Source: an uncultured Varibaculum sp.
GTDB taxonomy: Bacteria; Actinomycetota; Actinomycetes; Actinomycetales; Actinomycetaceae
Length of the DNA stretch: 18,073 bases
Reading direction: 5' to 3'
Assembly (NCBI GenBank): GCA_947253735.1
Contig: CAMYAU010000019.1
Span: 1 to 18,073, forward strand
Position numbers and translations under genes: made by a program. Under the pieces are notes generated by a model. That model did not search any database. It saw only the letters and a program-made list of their open reading frames with translations, and was not told where the DNA came from. Below, one piece after another: positions 1 to 8,058 of this stretch; the stretch's first letter is position 1, and every line of letters starts with the position of its first letter.

Positions 1-375
1 GCCTATAACGAGGACGAAGCCCCCAATGCCAAGGGAGGAGTCGATAAGCGGACGGTACTGCGTCTGGATCCGCGCCTCGCCCCAGTTAAAGCTGCGGTAC
101 TGCCGCTTTCGCGTAAAGACGAACTGACTGGCCCTGCCCAGGAGATCGCCCAAGAGCTGCGGGCAAACTGGAATATCGAGTATGACCAGGCGGGACAAGT
201 TGGCAGGCGTTATCGTCGTCAGGATGAAATTGGTACTCCCTTCTGTATCACCTATGATTTCCAGTCCGGAGAAGATCAGTGCGTAACTGTGCGCGAACGG
301 GACTCTATGGAGCAAGAACGGGTGAAGATTGCGGAGCTAACCTCCTACTTGGCGACCCGTTTGGTGGGCTGCTAA
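1..375 (+). CDS. glyS: Glycyl-tRNA synthetase, C-terminal end (partial)
   Basis: Frame 1 is open from the first base to a TAA at 373-375, giving the last 124 residues of a single-chain class II glycine-tRNA ligase. This enzyme charges tRNA-Gly with glycine in the cytoplasm. The visible part is the C-terminal anticodon-binding domain. Diagnostic stretches are LDPRLAPVKAAVLPL, then RRYRRQDEIGTPFCITYDF, then VTVRERDSMEQERV, all near-identical to the dimeric bacterial/eukaryotic-type GlyRS. The N-terminus and catalytic motifs lie outside the window. The protein ends normally at LATRLVGC, and the next gene starts 13 nt downstream on the same strand, so co-transcription is likely. Identification is firm; only the start is unseen. 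Confidence 0.95.
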   Translation, partial: AYNEDEAPNAKGGVDKRTVLRLDPRLAPVKAAVLPLSRKDELTGPAQEIAQELRANWNIEYDQAGQVGRRYRRQDEIGTPFCITYDFQSGEDQCVTVRERDSMEQERVKIAELTSYLATRLVGC

Positions 376-388
376 AGGCAGGACGCGT

Positions 389-1738
389 TTGCATCAGCAC
401 GTAAGTTCCCCACGTAGGGCTCGCCCAGACTCGCGAGCCCTACGTCGCGCTCGCCGGATTTTAACTGCGCTGATAGTTCCAGTTTTACTGGCTATTGTTA
501 TCGGTATTGTCCTGCTTTATACCCCGAATCCTATCCGGGGAGTAAATAAAGAGTGGGCGCAGCCGAGCGCTAACCGGGTTAGCGGCCAGGTTACTGGCTT
601 GGATGGAAAGAAATGTCTGATCGCCGGATTAAAAGTACCTTCTGCCCCAGAAACAGACGCTAACGGTATGGCGCAAACCCAACCTTTGGTGTGTATAAAA
701 GTTTTGGATGGACAGTGGAAGGACCAAGTCGTCCCGGTGCGGGTTCCAGAAGAATCCAAGCCGGCGATTAGGGTTGGGACAGCGGTGTGGATGCTATACG
801 ATGCCGATGCCATGGCTACCGGTACCCCCTTCCTATTTACCGATATCAAACGGGGTAACGCCCTCGCGATCATGGGGTTGCTCTATGTGATTATCGTGGT
901 GGCGGTGGCCGGAAGACGCGGATTCTTGGCGCTCCTTGGCCTGCTCGCGTCCTCCCTGGTGATCATATTTTTTATCCTGCCCGCGCTAATGGCCGGTCAG
1001 CCTCCCATGTTGGTGACTTTGGCGGGGGTAGGAGCAATTATGTTCCTGTCAGTATACCTGGCGCATGGGATTACCATCCGCACAACTACCGCACTTCTGG
1101 GAACCCTTTTAGGGCTGGTAGTTACGGTTTTGCTTGCCTATGTGGGTACGAGGGCTGCGGGACTTACCGGAGCTAGTAACGAGGATGCACTAATATTGGG
1201 TACCCAATTGCCTGCCCTGGCGCTGCCCTCTTTATTTATTTGCGGTATCGTGGTTGCCGGTTTGGGAGCTCTAAACGATGTGACTATTACCCAGGCTTCA
1301 GCGGTTTGGGAACTTGATGAGACCGACCCGCAAATGCCGCGGAGAAAACTTTTTTCCCGGGCGATGCGAATAGGACGTGACCATATCGCGTCTACGGTTT
1401 ATACGCTGGCTTTCGCCTATGTAGGTACGGCGCTGCCCACTTTGATTTTGGCGATGCTATCCCAGCGGCCCTTCCTGGAACTGCTCACGGTTTCGCAAAT
1501 CGCCGAGGAAATCGTGCGTACTCTGGTAGCCTCGATCGGTCTGGTGCTGGCGATTCCTGCGACAACGGCAGTGGGTACTTTTCTGGTTAAGTTCGTGCGG
1601 GCCTCCTCAGCGTCCGTCCCTGCCGTTATGTCGGCTTCCTCGCAAATTGTTGAAACAAAAACACAGTTTGAGGAAGTAACTGCCAGGGAGGGAGCAATGC
1701 CCACCGCGCCTACTAGGGGCGGTCGACATGCCCACTAA
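389..1738 (+). CDS. YibE/F-family integral membrane protein
   Basis: A 449-residue polytopic membrane protein of the YibE/F family (PF07907), whose function is not established. A short, very basic N-terminus (residues 1-24, many Arg) precedes a first membrane segment at about 25-46. A soluble domain follows at about 47-155, then about seven more hydrophobic helices (roughly 158-176, 180-203, 207-227, 233-254, 277-297, 337-360 and 383-405). The loop GALNDVTITQAS near 295-306 is the family's most recognisable motif. The start is a TTG with AAAGG/AGGA-like purines 5-10 nt upstream (375-383). No better ATG or GTG precedes the first membrane helix. The gene lies 13 nt after glyS and its last 11 nt overlap dusB, so it is probably in one operon with both. 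The family call is secure, the exact start less so. Confidence 0.85.
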   Translation: MHQHVSSPRRARPDSRALRRARRILTALIVPVLLAIVIGIVLLYTPNPIRGVNKEWAQPSANRVSGQVTGLDGKKCLIAGLKVPSAPETDANGMAQTQPLVCIKVLDGQWKDQVVPVRVPEESKPAIRVGTAVWMLYDADAMATGTPFLFTDIKRGNALAIMGLLYVIIVVAVAGRRGFLALLGLLASSLVIIFFILPALMAGQPPMLVTLAGVGAIMFLSVYLAHGITIRTTTALLGTLLGLVVTVLLAYVGTRAAGLTGASNEDALILGTQLPALALPSLFICGIVVAGLGALNDVTITQASAVWELDETDPQMPRRKLFSRAMRIGRDHIASTVYTLAFAYVGTALPTLILAMLSQRPFLELLTVSQIAEEIVRTLVASIGLVLAIPATTAVGTFLVKFVRASSASVPAVMSASSQIVETKTQFEEVTAREGAMPTAPTRGGRHAH

Positions 1739-2942
1739 ACTCGGGGAAATCACGGTGGGTACTCCTATCGCATTGGCACCGATGGCGGGGGTGACCAATG
1801 CACCCTTTCGCCGGATTTGCCGGGAACAGGCGGTGCAAGCTTTAAAAGATTTAGGGATTACCCCTACTGACGGAGTTGCCAGCGGGCTCTACGTTTGCGA
1901 AATGATTACTGCCCGTGCCCTCGTGGAAGGGAATTCTCGCACTCTGGATTTGATTAAACCCGACCCGGAAGAAACTTTCCGTTCGGTGCAGCTACACGGG
2001 GTGGACCCGGAAACTATGTATCGAGGCGCCCGGATGCTGGTGCGTGAAGGCTTGGCTGATCACTTGGATATTAACTTTGGCTGTCCGGTGCCCAAAGTTA
2101 CCCGCAAGGGAGCTGGGGCCGCTTTACCTTGGAAAATAGAGCGCTTTGGACAGATAGTGACGGCAGTAGTAGCCGGGGCAAGGGATGGGGAAAAAGATTC
2201 TCCACGAGACAATCCGGTGCCGGTGACCGCCAAGATTCGCATCGGGATAGACTCCGAGCATGAAACCTATCGGGATGCTGGCAAACTGGCGCAAACAGTC
2301 GGGGCCAGCGCAGTGGTGCTACATGGGCGCAGCGCAAACCAATATTATTCTGGCAGTGCTAATTGGGAAGCTATCGCTAAGCTGCGACAGGATTTAGAGA
2401 TTCCAGTCTGGGGTAATGGCGATATTTTTTCTGCCGAGGATGCCTTGGAAATGCGGGAGCAAACCGGATGTGCGGGAGTTGAAATCGGGCGCGGATGTCA
2501 GGGAAGGCCGTGGCTGTTTTATGACCTGGCTAGCGCGCTTAACGGCTCAGCTAATCGTGCCCGCCCCAACCTGGGGCAAGTGTGTGAACTGGTATTGCGG
2601 CATGCGCAAATGCTCAGCTCGTGGATGGGAAATCAAGAACGCGCCCTCCGGGATATGCGCAAACACCTGGGGTGGTATTTTCGGGGCTTTGCTGTTGGGG
2701 GAGACTTCCGTCGTGCCCTCACCAGTGCTAATAGTATGCAAGAGCTAGAGCAACTGTTTTCTACCTTGGATCCAGATTTGCCTTACCCCCCAGCAGCGGA
2801 GGGCCAACGGGGACGGCGGGGAAATCCTCGTAAAACTCACTTACCGGAAGGATGGCTAGCGACCAGGGAAGTGGACGCGGCCGCTGCCCGCATTCTGGAG
2901 GCCGCTAAGTTAGATACTTCCCTAGATCATGGCGGTTACTAG
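1728..2942 (+). CDS. dusB: tRNA-dihydrouridine synthase (DusB/NifR3 type)
   Basis: A 404-residue FMN-dependent enzyme that reduces specific uridines in the tRNA D-loop to dihydrouridine using NADPH. The TIM barrel begins with the FMN-binding APMAGVTNAPFRRI stretch (18-30). The catalytic cysteine is C119 in the signature DINFGCPVPKVTRKGAGAAL (from about 114). The tRNA/FMN motif HGRSANQYYSG falls at about 200-210, and VWGNGDIFSAEDA plus GVEIGRGCQGRPW form the phosphate-binding end of the barrel. A C-terminal helical domain follows, with a basic tail. The length is typical of actinobacterial homologues, slightly above E. coli DusB. The ATG at 1728 overlaps the end of the YibE/F gene by 11 nt and has AGGGGCGG 6 nt upstream. 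The assignment to DusB rather than a generic Dus rests on overall resemblance. Confidence 0.92.
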   Translation: MPTKLGEITVGTPIALAPMAGVTNAPFRRICREQAVQALKDLGITPTDGVASGLYVCEMITARALVEGNSRTLDLIKPDPEETFRSVQLHGVDPETMYRGARMLVREGLADHLDINFGCPVPKVTRKGAGAALPWKIERFGQIVTAVVAGARDGEKDSPRDNPVPVTAKIRIGIDSEHETYRDAGKLAQTVGASAVVLHGRSANQYYSGSANWEAIAKLRQDLEIPVWGNGDIFSAEDALEMREQTGCAGVEIGRGCQGRPWLFYDLASALNGSANRARPNLGQVCELVLRHAQMLSSWMGNQERALRDMRKHLGWYFRGFAVGGDFRRALTSANSMQELEQLFSTLDPDLPYPPAAEGQRGRRGNPRKTHLPEGWLATREVDAAAARILEAAKLDTSLDHGGY

Positions 2943-2968
2943 CGGAAAGAACCCCTATACACGCTAGA

Positions 2969-4231
2969 GTGAAATATATGGAAACCGCGCCCTATTCTCC
3001 CCGTGACCGTGAACGCTACCAGGCGGAACCGGTCAAGTCTTCGCATCGTACCGAGTTCGCGAGAGACCGCGCTCGAATCATGTATTCCTCGGCGCTTAGA
3101 CGTTTAGGTGCCAAAACCCAAGTTTTGGGGCCTACTACTGATTCCTTTATCCGTACCCGCCTGACTCATTCTATAGAGGTTTCCCAGGTAGGCAGGTCAA
3201 TTGCGCAAGAAATGGGATGCGATCCTGATATCGTGGATGCCGCATGCCAAGCTCATGACCTGGGGCATCCGCCTTTTGGACATAATGGGGAGCGAGCCCT
3301 TGATGAAGTGGCTAAAAAAATCGGTGGTTTCGAAGGGAACGCGCAAACTTTTCGTTTACTTACCCGGCTAGAGCCGAAGGTTCTCAGTGCCAAAGGACGC
3401 CCTCTGGGGTTAAATCTCACTCGCGCCACCCTCGATGCGGTTTGCAAATATCCCTGGCTTAAAGGGGAGGGAGCTGACGGCGAATATTCACGAAAAAAAT
3501 ACAATTGTTACCGCGAAGATGCCGAAATTTTTAACTGGATGCGTAAATTTTCTCCCCCGCATCAGCGCTGCCTAGAAGCACAAATTATGGATATATCTGA
3601 CGATATTGCCTATTCGGTCCATGACGTAGAGGACGCCATCCAAACCAGAGGGATAGACCCGGCAACTTTGGGGGAGCGCAACTCTTTAGAACTGGTGTTT
3701 AAAACCGCGACCGAATGGTACGGGGCAGCACCAGATAATCAACTAGAAAATGCCTGGAAACGCATTAGCTCCCTGCCCGAGTGGCTAGCCAGTTTTAACG
3801 GCTCCTATCGAGATATGGCGCGGCTGAAAAATATGACGTCCCAACTGATCGGGCGTTTTTGTTCGGCGGTATCGGCAGCGACATTACAAGCGGCAGGAAC
3901 CGGCCCCCTGCATCGCTACGATGCAGATTTAGTGATCCCCGAAGACACCCTCGTAGAAATTAAATTGCTAAAAGGGATCGCCGCTGCCTATATGATGGCG
4001 CCGCGAGAAACTGAACCTATCTATTTAGCGCAACGAACTACCATCTACGAGCTTGCCGATGCGCTTTGGGAACGCCCAGAGCTGCTAGAAGAGCCCCATT
4101 TGAGCGCGTGGCGACAAGCTAGTGGAGATGAAGGTAAGCTACGAGCTTTGGTTGATCAAATCGCTTCCCTGACTGATACCACTGCCAACCAGTGGCATGG
4201 GCGCATTTGTGGGATGTTCCGTTCACTGTAA
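2969..4231 (+). CDS. dgt: dGTP triphosphohydrolase-like protein (HD domain)
   Basis: A 420-residue HD-superfamily phosphohydrolase of the dGTPase family, which hydrolyses dNTPs (typically dGTP) to deoxynucleoside and triphosphate and so tunes DNA precursor pools. Metal ligands are visible: H67 in RLTHSIEV, H96-D97 in AHDLGHPPFGHNGE, and the later Asp in ISDDIAYSVHD (about D211). The N-terminal YSPRDRERY and RTEFARDRAR segments are typical of the family. The gene sits 26 nt after dusB and 50 nt before dnaG, a conserved dgt-dnaG pairing in Actinobacteria. The start is uncertain. The GTG at 2969 follows TATACA by 7 nt. The in-frame ATG at 2978 follows TAGAGT (a TANNNT box) by 7 nt. Neither has a good Shine-Dalgarno, so a leaderless start at one of the two is plausible; this would change only three residues. 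Confidence 0.92.
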   Translation: MKYMETAPYSPRDRERYQAEPVKSSHRTEFARDRARIMYSSALRRLGAKTQVLGPTTDSFIRTRLTHSIEVSQVGRSIAQEMGCDPDIVDAACQAHDLGHPPFGHNGERALDEVAKKIGGFEGNAQTFRLLTRLEPKVLSAKGRPLGLNLTRATLDAVCKYPWLKGEGADGEYSRKKYNCYREDAEIFNWMRKFSPPHQRCLEAQIMDISDDIAYSVHDVEDAIQTRGIDPATLGERNSLELVFKTATEWYGAAPDNQLENAWKRISSLPEWLASFNGSYRDMARLKNMTSQLIGRFCSAVSAATLQAAGTGPLHRYDADLVIPEDTLVEIKLLKGIAAAYMMAPRETEPIYLAQRTTIYELADALWERPELLEEPHLSAWRQASGDEGKLRALVDQIASLTDTTANQWHGRICGMFRSL

Positions 4232-4269
4232 GTTCTCGAACTGGAGTCCCCTTAGTACGCGCTCTCACT

Positions 4270-4275
4270 TATGAT
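4270..4275 (+). promoter_or_regulatory. Candidate -10 box for leaderless dnaG
   Basis: TATGAT lies 6 nt before the dnaG ATG, and there is no purine-rich ribosome binding site in between. This places the likely transcription start at or next to the ATG. No convincing -35 hexamer is seen at the expected distance (around 4247-4252). Confidence 0.5.
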
Positions 4276-4281
4276 TAAGAC

Positions 4282-6303
4282 ATGGCTGGGTTAATTCGAC
4301 GCGAGGATATCGATCAGGTACGCGAGCGTACCCGCATCGATGAAATCGTGGCTGAACACGTCGCTTTGCGCCCCGCCGGAGTTGGATCCTTGAAGGGGCT
4401 TTGTCCCTTCCACGATGAACGCACTCCCTCATTCCATGTGCGCCCCGCCCAAGGCTACTATCACTGTTTTGGCTGCGGTGAAGGTGGGGATGTAATTAAA
4501 TTTGTCGAAACCGTCAATCACCTTTCCTTTAGTGAAGCCGTCCAATACTTGGCGGATAAAACTGGTGTTACCTTGCATTATGAAGAAACGCGAGGGGCGG
4601 ATAAGAAAGATCCCAACCAGGTTTCCCGTGCGCGGATCATGGAAGCTAATCGCAACGCCGCACAATTTTTTCGCTCCCAGCTTGGCAGTAAAGAGGCGGT
4701 AGGGGCGCAAAATTTTCTCAGGGCGCGAGGTTTCGATGCGGATGCAGCTGCCAAGTTTTCTCTCGGCTATGCACCCGACTCTTGGGATGCGCTGCTATCG
4801 TACCTACGCAAACGGGGATTTACAGAGCCGGAACTTGCGGCATCAGGACTGTTCTCTCGGGGGCAACGTGGTCCCTATGACCGTTTTAGAGGGCGCTTGA
4901 TATGGCCAATCTCGAATCTTACCGGAGAGGTAGTAGGTTTTGGGGCGCGCCGGCTAGGTGAAGACGATAAGGGGCCGAAATATCTAAATACTCCGGAAAC
5001 TGCGGTCTACAAGAAATCCAAGGTGCTGTACGGGATTGAGATGGCTAAAAAGGCGATCAGTAAGCAGCGTCGGATAGTGGTGGTGGAAGGCTACACCGAT
5101 GTGATGGCCGCTCATCTTTCCGGGGTGGAATGTGCCGTTGCTACCTGCGGTACCGCTTTTAGTGCGGGGCATGTGCAGATTGTGCGCCGCCTTCTGGGGG
5201 ATAGCGCTGATCCGGCAGCGGGGGTGCTGCTGTCCTCTGGGAAAGCCCGGGGTGGGGAAGTAATATTTACTTTCGATGGTGATGAGGCCGGGCAAAAAGC
5301 GGCACTGCATGCTTTCGGTGAAGATCAGGCTTTCGCTTCCCAAACCTTCGTAGCCATTGAACCCTCAGGTAAAGATCCTTGTGATTTGTGGCAAGCGCAA
5401 GGAGCAGACGCGGTACGGGCATTGGTGGATTCGCGGCGCCCCCTCTTTGAATTTGTTTTACGTACTATCCTGAAAGCTCATAACCTGGATACTTCTGAAG
5501 GAAGGGTTAACGGTTTACGAGCTGCCGCCCCGGTCGTGGGGCGGATTCGGGATGTGGCGTTGCGCTCGGAATACACTCGCCGACTCTCGGGATGGGTGGG
5601 GATGCCCGAGGATGAGGTGCGAAAAATTGTGCAAAATGCTTCCCACACTCAAACTGGATTTTCTCCTATTGCGGGGAATAGCATTGCCGCTAGTCCCGCG
5701 GTGCCCGCAGGCCCTAGCGGGGTAGGCCCAAGTGGAACATCCTCTGTTCCGCCTATGCCGGCAGCGATTGCTTTGCCGGATGTCTCTGATCCGGTTGCCA
5801 ATCTCGAACGACAGGCTATGGAATGTCTATTGCAGCTGCCGGCGAGTCTATTCGGCTTAGGGGTAGAAAAACTTTCCCCTGCCGCATTTCGGGTCCCCAT
5901 GTTTAGTGCCTTGTATTCAGCGGTTTCCTCTTTAGGGGGATTAGATAAATATGCCGAGCTGTGGCGCGGAGCCGAAGATGAATTGGGGATAAAGGGGCGC
6001 CGCGCGATCCTTTTAGCTAATAAACGCTGGGTGGAACTTTTAGATTCACAAATTGCACCCCAGTTGCAAAGCCTGGTTTCAGCGCTGGTGGTTTCTCCGC
6101 TGCCACAAGATGATTCCGCTCGTCTTAATGACTATGCCCGGGGGGTATGGGGCGCGATGATTCGCGGAGATCTTTCCCGCCGGATCGCCGATACGCGGGC
6201 GCGACTGCAAAGATGCGATCCCCACGATGAACAGTATCAACAAATTTTTACCGAATTAATGGACCTAGAGAAAACTCGTCGCGACCTGCAGGAATATAAA
6301 TAA
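4282..6303 (+). CDS. dnaG: DNA primase DnaG
   Basis: A 673-residue replicative primase that makes RNA primers for lagging-strand synthesis and works with DnaB helicase. The N-terminal CHC2 zinc finger uses C41, H44, C62 and C65 (CPFHDERTPSF ... YYHCFGCGEGGD). The catalytic core carries SNLTGEVVGFGARRL, and the TOPRIM domain has the acidic residues E269 (VVVEGYTDVM) and D332/D334 (FTFDGDEAGQ). A glycine/proline/serine-rich linker at about 465-500 leads to a C-terminal DnaB-interaction domain. A short insertion in the TOPRIM domain (about 305-325, DSADPAAGVLLSSGKARG) precedes FDGD. The length fits actinobacterial DnaG. The ATG has no Shine-Dalgarno, but TATGAT ends 6 nt upstream, so translation may be leaderless. 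The next gene begins 221 nt downstream after an AT-rich spacer. Confidence 0.97.
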   Translation: MAGLIRREDIDQVRERTRIDEIVAEHVALRPAGVGSLKGLCPFHDERTPSFHVRPAQGYYHCFGCGEGGDVIKFVETVNHLSFSEAVQYLADKTGVTLHYEETRGADKKDPNQVSRARIMEANRNAAQFFRSQLGSKEAVGAQNFLRARGFDADAAAKFSLGYAPDSWDALLSYLRKRGFTEPELAASGLFSRGQRGPYDRFRGRLIWPISNLTGEVVGFGARRLGEDDKGPKYLNTPETAVYKKSKVLYGIEMAKKAISKQRRIVVVEGYTDVMAAHLSGVECAVATCGTAFSAGHVQIVRRLLGDSADPAAGVLLSSGKARGGEVIFTFDGDEAGQKAALHAFGEDQAFASQTFVAIEPSGKDPCDLWQAQGADAVRALVDSRRPLFEFVLRTILKAHNLDTSEGRVNGLRAAAPVVGRIRDVALRSEYTRRLSGWVGMPEDEVRKIVQNASHTQTGFSPIAGNSIAASPAVPAGPSGVGPSGTSSVPPMPAAIALPDVSDPVANLERQAMECLLQLPASLFGLGVEKLSPAAFRVPMFSALYSAVSSLGGLDKYAELWRGAEDELGIKGRRAILLANKRWVELLDSQIAPQLQSLVSALVVSPLPQDDSARLNDYARGVWGAMIRGDLSRRIADTRARLQRCDPHDEQYQQIFTELMDLEKTRRDLQEYK

Positions 6304-6524
6304 GCAACAACTTAGGTACGCAATACTAATTTAAGAAATAATGCAATTGCTATTTAAATTTAGGGGATACTATTTTAGTTATTAGAACAAAATAGCCTTT
6401 TTACCAGGGGTTATGTTCTTTCGTTTGTGGGGACAACACTTTTAAATTTATTTGCTTTTCTTTCCTATGTTCCTTTTGTAGATTGAACTTGTCTTAATAA
6501 GAAAGCTTCAAAGGAGGAACTCAA
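6304..6524 (+). other. AT-rich spacer with weak dnaG hairpin and leader of the DUF1540 gene
   Basis: This 221-nt stretch is clearly richer in A and T than the flanking genes and holds no credible ORF. A weak AT-only dyad (ATTTAA ... TTAAAT around 6328-6358, centred on GCAATTGC) may serve as a dnaG 3' end, but it lacks a GC stem and T-run. The second half presumably carries the promoter and 5' leader of the small cysteine-rich gene. I cannot fix a -35/-10 pair with confidence: TTGCTT near 6449 and TAGATT near 6479 are about 20 nt apart. An excellent Shine-Dalgarno, AAGGAGGA at 6511-6518, ends 6 nt before the ATG. Confidence 0.5.
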
Positions 6525-6785
6525 ATGGCAATGCCGGGAGTTAATTGTTCAGCTAGTGATTGTGCTTTCAACGACAATGGTTGCAACGCTTACGCGGTAA
6601 CCATTGCTAAAGGTGGATGCGCAACCTTTATTTCTCTAGATGAAAAGGGCGGCCTTGGGAAAGTTAATTCCCAGGTTGGTGCTTGCCAGCTTGCAGATTG
6701 CAAATTCAACAACCACCTGCTGTGCCAAGCTGATTCCGTTAAAGTAGGCGCCGATGAAAAATGCCTTACCTTTGCTACTGCCTAG
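6525..6785 (+). CDS. Small cysteine-rich protein with two DUF1540-like units
   Basis: An 86-residue cytoplasmic protein with no signal peptide or membrane segment. It contains eight cysteines arranged as two similar units: C8, C13, C20, C32 (NCSASDCAFNDNGCNAYAV...GGC) and C54, C59, C67, C80 (ACQLADCKFNNHLLCQADSV...EKC). The spacing C-x4-C-(A/K)FN-x(4-5)-C-x-A followed by a later Cys matches the DUF1540 family, which has unknown function and is thought from its cysteines to bind metal, perhaps zinc. A near-consensus AAGGAGGA site 6 nt before the ATG and a dedicated terminator suggest a highly expressed monocistronic gene. It points away from dnaG's housekeeping group and is preceded by AT-rich DNA. 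The family call is good; function, metal and partners are not known from sequence. Confidence 0.85.
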   Translation: MAMPGVNCSASDCAFNDNGCNAYAVTIAKGGCATFISLDEKGGLGKVNSQVGACQLADCKFNNHLLCQADSVKVGADEKCLTFATA

Positions 6786-6846
6786 GAAATTGGGACAGTA
6801 AGCAACTAAGCACCCAGGTTCTTACTTGATAAGTAAGGATCACAGC

Positions 6847-6887
6847 TTAAAGGGGGCTGAGGAGTAATACTCTTCAGCCCCCTTTAA
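6847..6887. terminator. Strong bidirectional hairpin terminator
   Basis: Two 19-nt arms (6847-6865 and 6869-6887) pair with a single G-U wobble around a 3-nt loop. The GC core is GGGGGCTGA/TCAGCCCCC, flanked by TTAAA/TTTAA so that each strand ends in A/T. It lies about 60 nt after the DUF1540 stop and about 100 nt beyond the ddh stop on the opposite strand. It can therefore end both convergent transcripts. Confidence 0.85.
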
Positions 6888-6987
6888 CTATCGGTCCTAC
6901 TACCCACTGCCTGACAGGCAGCTTAGGCGCCCACAGCCCTAAAGTCGCTCCCGGCAGAGGGCGTCAAACCTACAGTTATTGCATTAC

Positions 6988-7962
6988 CTATAGCAATTCA
7001 GCACGTAACTGTTCTGGGGATAGCGGAGAATACCAAGCGGGAGGAATATCTAGGACGCTGGCCGCTCCCCGATGACCATGTTGATGGAGACGAACCAAAG
7101 CGCGGGCGCTGGCCGCCACCATAGAGCCGGTGAAATCGGGGTTGGAATCTAATTGCAGCTGGAAGCGTGCCAAGTGTTTGATTCCCTCCCGGGTGTGTCC
7201 CACCCTAATAACTTCCCCACCGTGGGGCATCCCCGAGTGGTCACGCGCCAGTTCCTCGGCAGAAATAAAGTTCACAGTGGTTTCATAGTCTGCAAAATAT
7301 TTAGGCATCTGCTTGATTTCCCTGGCGATGCGGTTCTGGTCAGCACCGGGAGCAGCCACCACGTAGCAGACCCGAGTGTGTTTATCCGCGGTGGTTAGTT
7401 GGGGATTTTCCCCGCTTTCTACCGCTCGCATCGCCTCGGGGTTGGGGACCGTATATTGCACTCCGCCCACAACACCCTCTATACGGCGAATAGCATCCGA
7501 GTGGCCCTGGGAGACCCCGCGTCCCCAGAAAGTCTGCGTGTATCCGTCAGGGAGGACCGCTCCGGTGAGCGTACGGGCAATCGAGAATAGTCCTGGATCC
7601 CAACCGGTAGAGATCAGGGCACAGTGACCGGCCTTCTTCGCGGCGGCATCCATGTCTGCAAAGTAGGCGGGAATATCGGCATGGGTATCAAAAGAATCTA
7701 CGGTATTGAAATAGGCAACGGCGGCCGGTCCCTGGGTACGTAGGTCAGTGGCGCTGCCTCCGCAGCAAATACAAACATCTACTTTCCCAGAAAAATCTGC
7801 CATTTTAGAAAGCGAATAAACCGGGGTTCCGGCAGTCTGTAAACTTGCGGGATCGCGGCGGGTAAAGACGGCCACCGCTTCCATATCGCTGGTGGCATTT
7901 ACCGCTCTTTCAACCGCCTGTCCCAGATTGCCATAACCATTAATTGCTACTTTTATTGTCAT
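6988..7962 (-). CDS. ddh: meso-Diaminopimelate D-dehydrogenase
   Basis: A 324-residue NADPH-dependent enzyme that interconverts L-tetrahydrodipicolinate plus ammonia and meso-diaminopimelate. It gives a one-step route to DAP and lysine that bypasses the succinylase or acetylase branch. The Rossmann motif GYGNLG is at 9-14, CGGSATD at 67-73, and the conserved STGWDPGLFSI at 118-128. Substrate-site motifs SQGHSDAIRRI (151-161) and MPHGGEVI follow, closely resembling Corynebacterium glutamicum Ddh in order and length. On its coding strand TAATAT ends 6 nt before the ATG, with no Shine-Dalgarno, so the mRNA may be leaderless. It follows nagB by 96 nt, but a perfect inverted repeat separates the two. 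Its 3' side faces the shared terminator at 6847-6887. Ddh is patchily distributed among bacteria, so horizontal acquisition in some ancestor is possible but not shown here. Confidence 0.95.
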   Translation of the reverse strand: MTIKVAINGYGNLGQAVERAVNATSDMEAVAVFTRRDPASLQTAGTPVYSLSKMADFSGKVDVCICCGGSATDLRTQGPAAVAYFNTVDSFDTHADIPAYFADMDAAAKKAGHCALISTGWDPGLFSIARTLTGAVLPDGYTQTFWGRGVSQGHSDAIRRIEGVVGGVQYTVPNPEAMRAVESGENPQLTTADKHTRVCYVVAAPGADQNRIAREIKQMPKYFADYETTVNFISAEELARDHSGMPHGGEVIRVGHTREGIKHLARFQLQLDSNPDFTGSMVAASARALVRLHQHGHRGAASVLDIPPAWYSPLSPEQLRAELL

Positions 7963-7968
7963 AGCCAG

Positions 7969-7974
7969 ATATTA
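7969..7974 (-). promoter_or_regulatory. Candidate -10 box for leaderless ddh
   Basis: On the minus strand this reads TAATAT, with 6 nt (CTGGCT) between it and the ddh ATG. No Shine-Dalgarno is present. The region where a -35 would fall (about 7991-7998) abuts the arm of the inverted repeat at 7998-8047. No consensus -35 is visible. Confidence 0.5.
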
Positions 7975-7997
7975 CAATCTGGGTATTGACTAATGCA

Positions 7998-8047
7998 GAA
8001 ACTGCCCAAAACTTAGACAGGGTACAGGCTAAGTTTTGGGCAGTTTC
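7998..8047 (-). terminator. Perfect 19-bp inverted repeat between nagB and ddh
   Basis: Arms 7998-8016 and 8029-8047 are exact reverse complements (core CTGCCCAAAACTTAG) around a 12-nt loop that is itself a direct repeat, ACAGG-GT-ACAGG. It begins 11 nt after the nagB stop and most simply ends the nagB transcript. No run of T follows on the minus strand, so it is not a textbook intrinsic terminator. Because it ends just upstream of the ddh promoter, an operator or an attenuator-like role cannot be excluded. Confidence 0.65.
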
Positions 8048-8058
8048 GATAAAAAATA

